Assembly (NCBI GenBank): GCA_021029095.1
Contig: JAJOHG010000082.1
Location: 54,484-118,483 of the forward strand
DNA: 64,000 nucleotides
Origin: Phellopilus nigrolimitatus
Taxonomy: Eukaryota; Basidiomycota; Agaricomycetes; Hymenochaetales; Hymenochaetaceae
Direction: 5' to 3'
Made by a program: the position numbers and the translations under genes
Shown here: in pieces, positions 41,789 through 53,381 of the stretch
How the letters are laid out: each line of letters starts with the position of its first letter
How positions within the stretch are numbered: the stretch's first letter is position 1
The notes under the pieces: generated by a model
Databases searched by the model: none
What the model was told of the DNA's origin: nothing
What the model saw: only the letters and a program-made list of their open reading frames with translations

Positions 41789-42460
41789 CTCGACAGTAGC
41801 GCGGCTCCGCACAGTGCACTTTCCGCGGGGAAGATGGGCGTCGTTTGCAGAGTACTCCCAATCTCCCACAGAATTTGCCCCACATAATAGAAGAAGTGGG
41901 GGCCTCAAGTTTTGTACGCGACCGCACGCGAAAGAAAGTCCGGACCGAGGACTAGAGTTTCGGTATCAATAATGATCCATGAGCGATTTTTGCGCAATTT
42001 CATCCCAAAACATACCATTTCGGAATGCTAAAAAGACGTAGGATGTCATATGAGCAGCATAAATAGGTAGCAGGATGCTGTGCATATCTTCCACCAAGGG
42101 CAGCCGTAGCATGCAAAAGACAGGGAAAAAAGAGCCCCCTGGAAGATTTGTCAACCTTTTGTAAGTTTTACGAAATTCTCCTATCGCACAGCCACCCGAA
42201 CACTCTGGCATGTCGTATGACAGCCGATCTGGATTTCCCAAAACTCAAAGTGTAATTAATTCTATCTTTAGATTTTGTAACGGGCGTCTGTTAACTTTCA
42301 AATGCCCGAGGCAAACTTATAAAAACCCTCATGTCTTTCAACTCTCAATCACCACCACCTCGTAGACTAAAGCTATCTGGCTGCGCTTTTTTCTCGGTTT
42401 TCCTTCTGTCGCGTACTTCATGCTTTGATTCAGAATACTATACTAGCCGACGCGGCGAAT
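41789..42460. other. Divergent promoter region
   Basis: Lies between the starts of the AEC transporter (-) and the first ArAE_2 gene (+). Short frames only. A CTCATGTCTTTCAACTCTCAATCACC-type pyrimidine-rich leader precedes the plus-strand start. Confidence 0.4.
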
Positions 42461-45400
42461 ATGGACCCCCACTCGCCACGGAACGATCATGACTCGGAAG
42501 GCGATCACGGTTTTCATCTCTGCGGGCGCCCGGACTATAACCTACCGGGGAGAGGAAATCGTCCGAAGCTAAGGGTACAGCTTTCTGAGCGTCACGATAG
42601 CTCGTCTACGGAAGAAAAACCAGAGGGATTCGACTCGGAATCTGACCTTTCGAATAAAGGCGCGGCAGGCGGCACTTCTACTACACCCTCTAATAACAAA
42701 CTTTCGAATCCGAAATATCTGCTTTCTCGTCCTAATGTTGCCTGGATAACTAACAACTTGGATATTGCTCATCTAAAACCGGTCATACGGACAGCGGTTG
42801 CGACTTGGATATGCATAGTGCTATTAATCATCCCTGCCACAGAGAAAGCGATGGGAACAGTGCGTGTGTTTCTAACTGTAAACACCGCAAACTACGCTGA
42901 CTGATAACATCCAGGCGAGCTATCTAATTCTCGTAGGTACGGAATTCGGTATCTCAATTAACGAGCCCGTCTGATGTTCTTATATCCAGCCGCCGCTCTT
43001 TCTCCTCCTGCAGAACCTTTCATAGCCGTCTTTGAGAGCGAAATAGCGATCCTTCTCTTCGTCACTATTTCTTTCGCGTGAGTTAGTACTCACTGTCATA
43101 TTCATCAAAACGTCATAGATTCTTCTAGTTGGACCTGCTTAGGAATTTGTCTCGCGAATCTAGCTCGGAAGGAATTCAACACCTCCGCATCAATGGAGGA
43201 TATAATTTCTGGCCAGTATCTTGAAGCTGCGGTATGTCCCAGACTTTAAGTTTGATATAGCTTTTATAGAGTTTTGACACCCAACCCAGCCAACCATCAT
43301 ATGTGCTATTTTTCTTTTCGTAGGCACTGCGGTTTTTCAATACACGAAAGCACGAGTCGGTATGGGACCCTACACGATGGCTCTTGTTCTATCTTGTATT
43401 TTAATGAGTACGGTGCAATAAAACGACCAGTTAGCCTTTCTTACGTTTTATATTTAGATATGTCGTTGACCGTAGGCCAATTGTACCCATATCCATTCTA
43501 TAAAGTGAGCTTCTCTTCAATTCTGCTTCACCGATCATTTAAACAGATTTGTTCAGGGCGGAGAAGCGGTTTTAATACCAATAGCTGTGCATTCCGCCGT
43601 CTCTTTGGTGTGCTCGGTATTCGTTTTCCCAGAAACTGTCAACGCACAGTTCATCAAGCGCTTCCGCAATGTCTTCATACCTCTTTCCAAAGCTATGCGC
43701 ACGCAGACCGCCCTCTTCACGACTCCAGCAATATCACGCGATTTCGATACAGGGTTGTTCAAGCAAATATCGGCAGCGGAGGCTGCGCTCGCCCCGCTCG
43801 CTGTTTCAAGTCGTCTCTTGAAGAAGGACCTCTCGTGGGGACGGTTCGGATCGAAGGACTTTTCGCGCCTGCACGAGTTCGCGCGGCGTATGGCGGTCCG
43901 TGCGAACGGAATGGCATTTTACTTCAAGATTATCGACCCCGTTGTGGACAAGCAGCCGGGTTTCGCGACGTCCTCGGCTGTGAACACTCCGCTATCGACG
44001 CCTGGACAATCACTTGCACCAACACGTACACCATCGCCGACACCGCCGCAAAGCGGAGCCAGTACCTCGTCCAATAATTCAATTGTTTCGACCACACGGC
44101 CGCGCAATCGCCATCGCCACCACTCGCCCCATCACTCTATATACCAGCATTTTCACAATTCGCACCATCGCCAGTACCGTCACAAATTTTCCGTTTTCGG
44201 GAACCCGGCCTCGCTCTTCCAGGAAGCGCTCAGCCGCTCCACCGGAAACGCAGTGGGCGTATTTGAATCGCAGCGATACCTCAATTTAGAATCGCGTCTT
44301 GCGCACCCGGACGCCGACCAACTAAGACAGCATGTTATGGAGCTCCTCGGCGAAAGCACGAGCGAGCTTCGAGCATGCTGTGCGGACGCGCTGGAACACC
44401 TTGTGAGCTGGCTCGAGCGGATGAATCAGGACCGTTTCTGGAAGTTGTTCAGACGAGAGCGCTTGAAGACATGGGAGGAGAGTATACGCGACGACGAAGC
44501 TGTAAAAGACAGACTTCGGCGAGTGCTAGATGAGTTCCGAGAGAAGAAGAGGTTTGTTCGCCAAATATTTTATTTTATGACTATGAAGTCAAGCTTACTT
44601 GTATACGCTACAGGCATCGTGTGCTAGACATGTATCGCAGTTATCTCGATCCCGATTATGTCGGTTCACTTTCTGGCGAAGAAGTACCATCGCACCGCTA
44701 CCTCTTCCAAAGTTATTTATACCAGTATCATCTCATGTCATTCTCTGAGCTCCTCTTCAGTTTGGTGAGCCACAAACTGCAAAATTTCTTCGTGTTCTTA
44801 TTCTCGCCCCCTTTTTTTTCATTGCTGTGAAGCTCGAGGAAATCACTCGTTTGGGAAAGACACGGTCTCGCTCGCGTCTATGGTTCCCGGTCCTTCCACT
44901 GAAGAAGATCTTGACTTGGAGTAAATGGGAGCCAACGGAAACTAATTTACAGCAGGACGAAGATGAGGATCCCAGTGCGCATACACCATTGATCGTGTCT
45001 CAGGCCGGGACAGACCTCTGCTCTCTTTGCAGACATTATTCAAGGCATCGATCCCGAGACGCAGGAGTCACTCGGACAGACAGAAAGACGCGATCCCGAT
45101 GCTCTACCTCCTGGGAACGCATTCGAGGCTATTGGGAATGTTTTGTATCATTCTATCAGCGCACTGGGACGCGGGAACGCTATCTTCGGCTTTAAAGCTG
45201 GAGTACTTTCTAGTGAGCTGCAGCCTAGTATTCATGTCCGAAAAGTATAATTTACTCCGAATGACTTGTCGTCGCTAGTATTGATGAGTCTGCCGAACTT
45301 CTTGCCAAGTTCTACGCGCTTTGCATATGGTATGCCCCCTATTCTGCCGGTTGCACTGCGTTCACTGAATTAAATATGTCAATAAGTGAACAGATCTATC

Positions 45401-47004
45401 TGGGCACTGTACGGACAATAGTAATTTACTGAACAACCAGATTCTGAAACCCTTGACTTGACAGTGTTATCGGCCAGCTAACCCTCAGCCGCTTTCGCGG
45501 CGATACAAGTTACAATTGGTCCTCCAGAGTGATAGCCACATTTCTCGGCGGTTTGGTGGGCTCTGCAATGTGGTGCGTGCATTTCGAAGACAAGTCTCCA
45601 TCCCATGTTTCGCGATTTGAGCCTGATTTCTATACAGGTATATGTCAACGGGGTTGGGCGACGGCAACGCCTTCGGCTTGGCAGCCGTCTGCGCCGTCTG
45701 CTTCCCGATTATCTTCTTCATAAGGCTGTACTATCCTGCGCCGATGTTAACGCTTATAATATTTCTTTTGACAATCGTGCTTGTCTTAGGCTATTCATGG
45801 CAAGACGAGCACTTTCCGACATTGTCGAACAAAGGTAAGTGATGAATGCAATTGTCCATTCCGCAGCGTTCACCAGGCACTGCATTTTAGGGAAGGGAAT
45901 TCATGTCGCCTGGGTACGTCGAAACCGATATTGCAGTACTTACTATAATCCGACCAGTCCTTCCATTTCTACAATTTTAGGTTCGTTTTGTCCTGGTCTC
46001 TATCGGAGTCACGGTTGCTTTGTAAGTACACAAGCATTCCGTTTGCATGCAAATTTACTCAAATATATCTCAGCATCTTTTCCTTTTTACCGCCTTCCAC
46101 GACACTCCGCCGGTACCTGCGCACGACATACGCCACGACTTCGCAGCGGCTCGGCCAGGCGTACTGCGATGTCGTTTCGCATGCGACGCTGCAGGACGGC
46201 TCGCACTCTGGGATCATCGTCAAGGACCTCATCGCGATCCGGATGAAGCTCAGGCGCTCGCTCGTGCTGATGACGAACGTCACGTACGAGTACTCGCTGC
46301 GCGGGAAGTGGCCGAAGGAGCGGTATAATACCGTCTATGAGATCCAGATGCAAGTATTCCTGTAGCAAACGAACGGTGTCCTGTATTGACTGTCGGTTAT
46401 TTGGGGTTTTCCCCTCATAGGGAAATCGCGTACCTGCTTTCCCATTTACGCTCGATCACGGAGCACCTCGAATTGTCGTGGTCACAGGCCTTTCTGAAAC
46501 GCACGCGGTTCCTAGAGCCGGACTTTCAAGGCGACGTGCTAGCAGTCATCAGTATGCTTTCCTTTCCAGTTCTTATTCTTTCGATGCTTATTAACGCCTT
46601 TTCAGGTATGATCTCGACGGCGCTACGTACGGGCGCGCCGCTGCCGCAGGTCACGCCGTGCCCGCTGCTAGACCGCTTCGTCGCGCATAGCCACGGACTG
46701 AACGTCCTGCGCAAGGAGGAAGATGGCGATTACGGCCTCCCGCGCACGCTTACCATCGAAACGCTCGAGGACGAGCAATATCTGTGCGCCCTTCTTTCAT
46801 TCCACGATGTTGCTCTCGTTATTGATTCTGCGCTTGCTTAAAAAACAAATCAAAAACAGAAATTTCAGCGTCGGTGTCTCGACGGCGTTTGGGATCGTGA
46901 CGCGGCTGGACAGGCTGATGATGGCGACGAAGGAGCTTGTCGGGGAGCAGTTCCATATACACGGCCTGCCGGTGCATGTCGCGAAGGCGAAGAGCGCGCT
47001 CTGA
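42461..47004 (+). CDS. ArAE_2 / DUF2421-type membrane protein 1 (1135 aa, 20 exons)
   Basis: Exons: 42461-42859, 42915-42936, 42990-43077, 43129-43231, 43290-43407, 43458-43504, 43557-44551, 44614-44764, 44833-44974, 45033-45212, 45279-45329, 45387-45408, 45465-45572, 45638-45834, 45891-45913, 45981-46021, 46074-46349, 46421-46551, 46606-46783, 46869-47004; frame continuous. The hydrophilic N-terminus is followed by helices (TAVATWICIVLLIIP, PTIICAIFLFVG, SLVCSVFVFP). A large soluble loop with His/Ser-rich stretches follows. A second membrane cluster (SIWALVIGQ, FLGGLVGSAMW, FGLAAVCAV, YSWQDEH) then precedes a soluble C-terminus. This two-cluster layout is that of fungal aromatic-acid-exporter-like proteins (PF10337/PF10334, BRE4-like); transport role unproven. 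Intron 17 has a GC donor. Two paralogs lie further right. Confidence 0.85.
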
Positions 47005-47210
47005 GTTGTGATAGAAGATATACTTATTGTAGAATTTAGCTTATACAACTTATAATATGTAGAATGAAATTGAGGATGCACATCTTCGCCCGGGCGGACA
47101 TAACGCATTCGTAACTTCCTCCAAATCTGCGAGAGCTGCTGGCACTCGAACTATTTTACACCACGTATGCATCCCTCCCGATGCTTTTCACCCGCTTCAG
47201 CTCCCCTTTC

Positions 47211-47649
47211 TTACTTCCTTCGTGCAAGCTTATTCTGCAGCGCTTCTATCCGCAGTGCATATTGCGCCGCCGCGTCATTTAATTGGGCCGCAATATCTTT
47301 CAGGGGGTCTATATCTATCGTGTTGTTTCCTTTGAGATCTTTGTGCGTCACTGACCGTTGGATTATTTTCCGAAAGCTCAAATAAGAATCGCTTCAGGTA
47401 AGAAAGGCTGATACTTACGCTTTATGCTGAGCTTGTTGAGCTCGTTGAGACTGTAGGTGACACTAGGCTTTTCTCCATTCAACGCCAATGCCTCAATGTC
47501 TAAAACGTCGCATCATAGCGCAAGGTTAGGTCGGCTTGCAAGCATGCTTCCTTACTCTTGGTCAGAAACAGACCTTTCTTGAAACTCTCTATTAGATCTC
47601 GAGACTCTTGAACCCGGCGTGAAGCCTGTTTGCGGTCTCTGGTAGACAT
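47211..47649 (-). CDS. Small coiled-coil protein, unrecognised (104 aa)
   Basis: Three exons: 47649-47556, 47499-47419, 47350-47211, with introns 56 and 68 nt. The model needs the acceptor GGTCAG at 47351; the nearer TTGAG site would break the frame. Very charged and helical: RRVQESRDLIESFKKGLF in exon 1, TYSLNELNKLSI in exon 2, and a heptad-like end (LNDAAAQYALRIEALQNKL) finishing ARRK. No signal peptide or membrane helix. The size and helical end suggest a subunit of a multi-protein complex, but I cannot name it. Convergent with ArAE_2 gene 1, 206 nt between stop codons. Confidence 0.6.
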
Positions 47650-47659
47650 GCCTATAGCG

Positions 47660-49090
47660 TCTGAAGGCTTTCAGTATACGCAATCCGCGAATAGCCATAG
47701 ATTTCTAAACACGAACCTTTTCGTGAATTATTGCGCCGTCTGCACAGATAGTTTTGAAGGAGGGAAAAGGGCATGTATCGCTGTGCAGAGGAACACCTGT
47801 GTCAAGCAGGCACGTCGTCTACTTTCGCAGAGGGAGGACCTAGGTGAAGTTCAGGAGATGCGCTCTCAGAGTTGACAGAATGGGAGTGCCTGCAGCAAAA
47901 CGGTTCTCGTTGCGTCTCTATAAAGGCCGGTTGACGGACATTGGACCTGGGGGGCCGCCGCCGTCTGGGCCCGCATATCATGAGTTTCGGAACTTACCTG
48001 CTCGCAAAGATATGGTTTCATCCTAAAACTAGTTTCAGATTCATTGCAGCTGTGGACGGAAGCAAAGTTAGAAGTCTACGACGTGGGACTGAACGAATCA
48101 GGGATAGGTTCTAAAGCTTGGATTCTGGGATGGAAAGAATCGCATTGCCTCATCTAGATGAACGGGAAGATTGTCGCCACGAGACGCTACGTTGGGGGGT
48201 AGTTGAGAATTGTTTCCGAAATACAACACCAAACCTTGAGGGCGAGGCGCATCAATATCAGATACCTTGGGTATGGGAAAATAACTGCGCAAGCAAAGTT
48301 GCTCTGCGAGTCTATAATTAAAGCCGCCAACGCGGCGACTTGTGTGAAACAACATATTTCAACTGGCATATCGCTGTGGCGATTAGTTACGAGCCTAGTA
48401 GCATAGCGTCCGGGCTCATGCCACCATACCAATACTTTGCTTCGGGCGCGGACTTCAAAACGCAAAACTGAAACCCAAAGCCCGCCGTCAAATCCGGATT
48501 CAAATTATGTACGAAGGAACTCACCGAAAAGCGCGTCTCACAAGAATTATAAGATGATTTATCTCTTTCATGAAAGTAACGTTTACATTCATTGTAAAGC
48601 TGCGAGGACACCGAAGCCCGCGCCAAGCCCGAGCTAGGCAGCGCGCTGGCGCTTTTATGTTCTTCAAAAACAATGATTTATAGGGATGTCTCAAAGATGC
48701 GCAGCCAGAGAACATAGAGCATTCGATCGTCCAGCTCAGGCAACTCAGCGCCGCTATTCAATATCTCTGAAGGTCGGACGACGATTCTTCAGTACATGTA
48801 GAAACGTTCCAACGCTAAACACGTACCAGTGTGCCCCAAATAACAGCAATGATGAAGCGGGAATTTGATCTCGATACTCACTGGTTCTTGTCTCAAGTCC
48901 AAATGCTGAATATTCTTCCCGCCTGCCATGACGAGTAGAGCATCCCGGGCAAGTCAGCCGTCCCCCGCGATGAGCTCTTCAAAAGATTTATAATCCCTTG
49001 TTCGCATCCAGACTGGAGACGTTCGAAATAAAGGCAGAAAAGACACCGGGGAATAAGATAATACAAAAGGCAGAAAAACGCGCCGCGCGC
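47660..49090. other. No confident gene
   Basis: Several medium frames on both strands but none with a recognisable family or a convincing splice chain. A minus-strand piece starting MAGGKNIQHLDLRQEP at 48929 with a GTGAGT donor could be a first exon, but I could not extend it. It includes the 5' region of the small gene at 47211-47649. Confidence 0.35.
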
Positions 49091-49093
49091 GCC

Positions 49094-49593
49094 TCACGAA
49101 GCGGCTTTCTCCGCCGCTTGCTCCGTCCCCGGCGCACTCGCCGGTCCCGCCGTCGACCCCGCCGTCGACCCCGCCGCCGACCCCGGGCCCCGACCCGCAC
49201 GCTCCGTCTCGGGGCTCTTCAGGACCTTGTACAGCGCGAAGCGCTTGCGCGCGGACACGGGCGGGCAGTTCTGGATCGTGACCACGTCGTCCTGGCGCAG
49301 GCCTGCGTGCGCGCGCGGGCGCGGGTCAGCTTCGCGGCTACTATGAGTGAGTTGAGGAAGAAGAGGGGGCACGCACTGTTCAGCGGGTCGTGCGTGAGGT
49401 ATTTTTTTGATCGCTCGAGGCGCTGCGGGGAGAGAGCGTCGGGTCAGCGGGTGCGGGGGATGGTGAGGTGGGACGGGACGGGGCGCACCTTCCGCGTCCG
49501 CGGGTGCACGGTCCAGCGCGAGACGGTGACCGTCGCGGTCTTGTTCATGCACCCGGCCTTCGTGACAATTCCTTGCAGGATGAGGGGCGGCAT
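49094..49593 (-). CDS. MRPS17: Mitochondrial small-subunit ribosomal protein uS17 (MRPS17)
   Basis: Three exons: 49593-49489, 49422-49377, 49302-49094; 119 residues. GIVTKAGCMNKTATVTVSRW, VHPRTRK, RSKKYLTHDP, then RQDDVVTIQNCPPVSARKRF is the S17 OB-fold pattern (bacterial form: DKMDKT..V..ER...HP, SKKY.AHD, GD.V.I.E.RP.SK.KR). S17 binds 16S-type rRNA early in small-subunit assembly; the absence of the eukaryotic cytosolic N-terminus points to the mitochondrial protein. A Gly/Ala/Pro/Glu-rich tail of about 35 residues extends the C-terminus beyond the usual end. Divergent from VTI1; starts 196 nt apart, so a shared promoter is likely. Confidence 0.88.
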
Positions 49594-49788
49594 CGCAGGA
49601 GTGCTGGCGAGAAGAAATGTCGCGAGGTAACAAAATTGTGTAGAGTACATTATGTATTGACGTCGCGCGTTCCCACGAATACAAACGTGTGCGCGATTAC
49701 ACGTACTGCGCACGGGTGCCACGGTGACTGCTTGCTCTGCTTGTTTGCTTGCTGCTGACCGCTGACCGCCGACCGCCGACCGCCGACC
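49594..49788. promoter_or_regulatory. Bidirectional promoter between MRPS17 and VTI1
   Basis: Only 195 nt separate the two start codons. Just before the VTI1 start is a short direct repeat GACCGCC/GACCGCT, about five units (49755-49787), which may bind a factor or be simple slippage. Confidence 0.45.
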
Positions 49789-50830
49789 ATGGACACCTCG
49801 CCGACCGCGCTGTTCGACTCGTACGAGCAGGACTTCAAGCAGATCGTCGCCAGCATCCGCGACAAGGTCGATGGCGACGGCGCGGGCGAGCGCGGAGGTG
49901 AGCGCCGCCGCCTCCTCTCCTGTCCGCCGACACACCAAGCGCGCGTTATGCTGACTTACCCGTTCGCAGAGCAGAGGAAGGCCGCGCTGCGCCGCGTAGA
50001 GATGGAGCTCGATGAGGCGGACGAGATGGTGCGTGCGCCCCCCGCCCCCTGCCTCTAACAATAAACCAGGACGATATGCTCACGCAACGCCCCGCGGGCG
50101 CACACAGGTCTCGCAGATGGAGATCGAGCTGCAGGGCATGCCGCAGTCCATCCGGGCGTCCTTCGGCGCGCGCGCGCGCAGCGCCAAGGCCGAGCTCGGC
50201 GCGCTCAAGGCGCGCGCGCGGGAGCTGCACGCGCAGGGCGCGCGCGCGGCGCTGCTCTCCGACGCGGGCGGCTCGCCGTTCCGCGACGCGCCGGACGATG
50301 ACGGCGGTGCAGGCGGAGACCGCGTGCGGCTCCTCGCGGGCACGGAGCGCCTCGAGGGCGGCTCGCGCCGCCTGCAGGGTGCGCAGCGCGTCGCGCTCGA
50401 GACGGAGGACCTGGGCGCGGGGATCCTGCGCGACCTGCGGCAGCAGCGCGAGCAGATCGAGAATGCGCGCGATACGGTGCGTGGCGGTGTTCTTTTTCTC
50501 TCCTCTTTTTTTCATTTTATTTTTACTTACCCTGGAACTTGACTTTATTTATTTATTTTCCTCGTTTGCGGCTTAGCTGAATACGGCGGACTCGTCCCTC
50601 GACCGGGCGTCGGGGACGCTGAAAAAGATGATCAGGAGGTGCGTCCCGCGTGTCCCGCCCCTCCCGCGTCTCTAAACGCGCGAAAAACAACAACTGACGT
50701 TCAGATGGATATAACTCACGCCGCTTGCGCCCCCGACAGTATGTACAAGCAGCGCGTCGTTACAGCAGCAATCATCGTCGTGCTCATCGTGCTCATCGCC
50801 GTCATCCTCTGGGAGAAGCTGTCTAAGTGA
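49789..50830 (+). CDS. VTI1: Vesicle v-SNARE Vti1
   Basis: Five exons: 49789-49897, 49970-50028, 50108-50476, 50577-50638, 50740-50830; 229 residues. N-terminal Habc-type helix (LFDSYEQDFKQIVASIRDKV), the V-SNARE stretch DEADEMVSQMEIELQGMP, the C-terminal SNARE helix (residues about 140-200, ending with LDRASGTLKKMIRS), and a single C-terminal membrane anchor (VVTAAIIVVLIVLIAVILW) with a short tail EKLSK. Vti1 is a Qb-SNARE in Golgi-to-endosome/vacuole traffic. An Ala/Arg-rich segment of about 30 residues (about 95-125) in the middle is typical of high-GC drift. Confidence 0.93.
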
Positions 50831-51097
50831 CCGCCAATCTCGCCCGCCTCGCTGGAGGGCGGTTTCTTTTCTTTCTTCTTTCTATGATTTATGATACAAA
50901 TACCACTGCTTAGTTCTGCGCACTATGTATTTTCTCTGCACCCTGTTCTCTTGTTATTGGTATTGTTCTTGTCGCCCGGCTACCGATACTTTTGTTCCTA
51001 AGACGTCCGAGCGGACAGTTTAGTGAAAGGTGTTGACCAGTACCCGACGAGCCCGATGAGCCCGATGGACTGTCGGTTGTGCGTTTGTGCATTTTGT

Positions 51098-51688
51098 CTA
51101 CTGGACCTGCACCGGCGCGCCTGGCTTCTGCTGCGCCGCCTGGTGGGCGGTCTGAATCTCGACGATCTGGCGCATAGTGATCAGTATAAAGGCCCTTCGC
51201 ACCACATCGCCCTCGAGACGCACCTCCATGCGCCGCTTCTCCGTCCTCTCGTTAATGTCTTTGATCCCCGCCTCCACGCGTTGTCTACGCATATCCCCCA
51301 GTCAGCGTTTACCGTTTCGCCAGCTAGAAGGGAAGAGAAATGGAGCCGGCACGCACATCTCGCTCTTGATGAAGGCGAGCCGTTTGTCCACGTTCGCCTT
51401 CGCCTCGGGCTGGTCCTGCTTCACGAGGATCGGCCCGACGAGCTTGTACACCTCGCTCGTGGGCTGGAGCAGCACGAACTCCTGCACAGAGAATAGAAGA
51501 GGGCGTTATTCCCGGGGTAACGCAGGATGTATATATGCATGCATGCACGCGCGGCGCACCTTCTTGACCATGCCCGTCTCGGTGAGCTGCGCGTCGAGGC
51601 GCTGGCGCGCGTCGACGGCGGCGCTGAGCTCGAGCTGCAGCTTCTGGTAGTCGGCCGTCGCGCTCTGCAGGCGGGCTTCGAGCGACAT
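51098..51688 (-). CDS. YKE2: Prefoldin subunit 6
   Basis: Three exons: 51688-51560, 51481-51357, 51284-51098; 146 residues. N-terminal coiled coil (LQSATADYQKLQLELSAAV), the beta-hairpin segment EFVLLQPTSEVYKLVGPILV typical of beta-type prefoldins, KQDQPEAKANVDKRL, then a second coiled coil (QRVEAGIKDINERTEKRR). Prefoldin is a hexameric co-chaperone that hands unfolded actin and tubulin to CCT. About 35 residues past the second helix (FILITMRQIVEIQTAHQAA...) exceed the usual length of about 115-130. Ends convergent to VTI1, 268 nt apart. Confidence 0.92.
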
Positions 51689-51968
51689 ATGGTCGGCGGT
51701 CGGCGGTTGGCGGTGGTGACGGTGACGGTGCGGATGGACGAGCGCGGTTGGCTGCCTAAAGCGTGCGAGGCGGCCCTGCCTGTCTAAGTATATGCGGGGT
51801 AGTCGGCTACAAAAGAAGTATGTAGGGCGGCGCCTGCCTTAGTCTTGGGAGCCGACGCCAGCTCAATCGACCTGCAGGTTCCTTCCTGCGTCCATCTGCT
51901 CGCCTCGACTTTTTTTCTTCTTGGTTTAATCATCTACCCCGTCGAATTCGAAACAAAAAACAAAAAAG

Positions 51969-53013
51969 ATGGCATCGCTACTCCGCGCCTACAAGTGCGT
52001 GTCTCTCCAGCTAACAAGAGAAGGGAAAAAAAGGCTGAAAATTTTCGCGCGGACACAGCGCGCTCCTCCAGCGCCGGCCACTGCTCACGCAGAGCGTGAC
52101 CGCAGGCGTGCTCTTCGGCGCAGGCGACGTGATCGCGCAGCAGGGCATCGAGCGGCAGGGCAAGAACCACGACGTGCGTCTGCGTCTCCTTCCCCGCTTT
52201 CCCCGCCCGCTTTCCCCACACCCATCCACACTCATCTGCACCTATCTAACACACGCATCGCACACACAGTTCGCGCGCACGGCGCGCCTCACGTTCTACG
52301 GCGGCGCGCTCTTCGGACCGCTCATGACCAAGTGGTACCAGGCGCTCAACCGCCTCACGTTCGCATCGCCCGCGCGCGCCGTCGCGGCCCGCGTCTGGCT
52401 CGACCAGGCCCTGCTCACCCCCGGTGCGCCGCCCCCTCCCTCTTCTCTCTAATGCGTGTGTTTAGCGTGCTGACGCGCCCGCGCGCAGCGGCCGTCGTGT
52501 TCTTCTTCTCGTCGATGACCTTCCTCGAGGGCAAGGGCGTGGGCGAGGCCAAGAAGCGCGTCGAGACGGTGCGTGCACTCCCTCTCCCTCTCCTCCCCGC
52601 CCCGCCCTGCGGTGTGCTCTGACACAATACCGAGTGCAGGCCTACGTCCCGACGCTCCTGCGCAACTGGGGCGTCTTCGTCCCCGCGCAGATCGTCAACT
52701 TCGCGCTCGTCCCGACGCACATGCGCTTCGTCTTCGTCGGCGTCGTCAGCTTATTCTGGAGTGCGTCTTCCCCCTGTCTTCTCCCTCCCCCTCCTTCTCT
52801 TCTCTCCCAATTCACATTTTACATTCTACATTTTGTATGCGATCTATTGTTTACCCGCCTGCTCACGCGCGCACCCTAGACACCTACCTGAGCTACGCCA
52901 ACACGCAGACGCAGCGCGCGCTCCTCGCGCAGCAGGTCGGCGTCGACGCTGAGGAGCGCGCCACCGCCGCTCTCGAGAAGGCGGAGAAGGGCGAGGCACC
53001 CGTGCCAGTCTGA
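51969..53013 (+). CDS. SYM1: Sym1/Mpv17/PMP22-family inner membrane protein
   Basis: Six exons: 51969-51994, 52059-52173, 52270-52423, 52489-52568, 52640-52760, 52880-53013; 209 residues. MASLLRAYNALLQRRPLLTQ is the classic short start, then SVTAGVLFGAGDVIAQQ, FYGGALFGPLMTKWYQAL, the WLDQALLTP motif, VPTLLRNWGVFVPAQIVNF, LVPTHMRF and LFWNTYLSYANT, all signature segments of Mpv17/Sym1. Four predicted helices. Yeast Sym1 is a mitochondrial inner membrane channel needed for ethanol metabolism at high temperature. A 30-residue Ala/Glu tail follows. Confidence 0.94.
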
Positions 53014-53381
53014 AAAGCCACCATCTCGAGATCTTTTGTAGTCTGCCGTGGTATCTTGCGGGATTTGCTAGAATATATAGGTGCGCCCATCTGGTCTCTG
53101 CGGAATGTTCAGTGTGCATGCTGATACGTCTTTTTGTTCACCCCGTCTTTCGTTGGCTGGTAGAGGAAGGATACAGTACTTATACGGATGCATTGATTTC
53201 TGACTGCTTACGAGTGTGGAGGAACAAACCGAGGAAAAGGCCCGCGTACACTGATACGTACCCCGCGGTCACATAATTTCTGTCTTGCAGCTTGTACCAT
53301 ATACAGACCTTCAGAGTTCTTATTCATCCCTTTTTTCTCCTTCTGTTTTCGCACAGAAGACCGGCCAGCCTCTACCGCAGG
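53014..53381. other. 3' flank shared by ArAE_2 genes 2 and 3
   Basis: No gene. About 250 nt match 58310-58620 (CACCCCGTCTTTCG, TACGGATGCATTGA, TTTCTGTC-type segments). The right-hand tandem duplication therefore begins near 53.1 kb. Confidence 0.5.

Noticed and set aside
47351..47418. Shorter 42-nt intron using the TTGAG acceptor in the small coiled-coil gene
   Set aside because: It shifts the frame to an early stop; the GGTCAG acceptor keeps the coiled-coil frame.
49444..50061. Minus-strand frame covering VTI1 exon 1 and its promoter
   Set aside because: Overlaps two well-supported genes; composition effect of GC-rich sequence.
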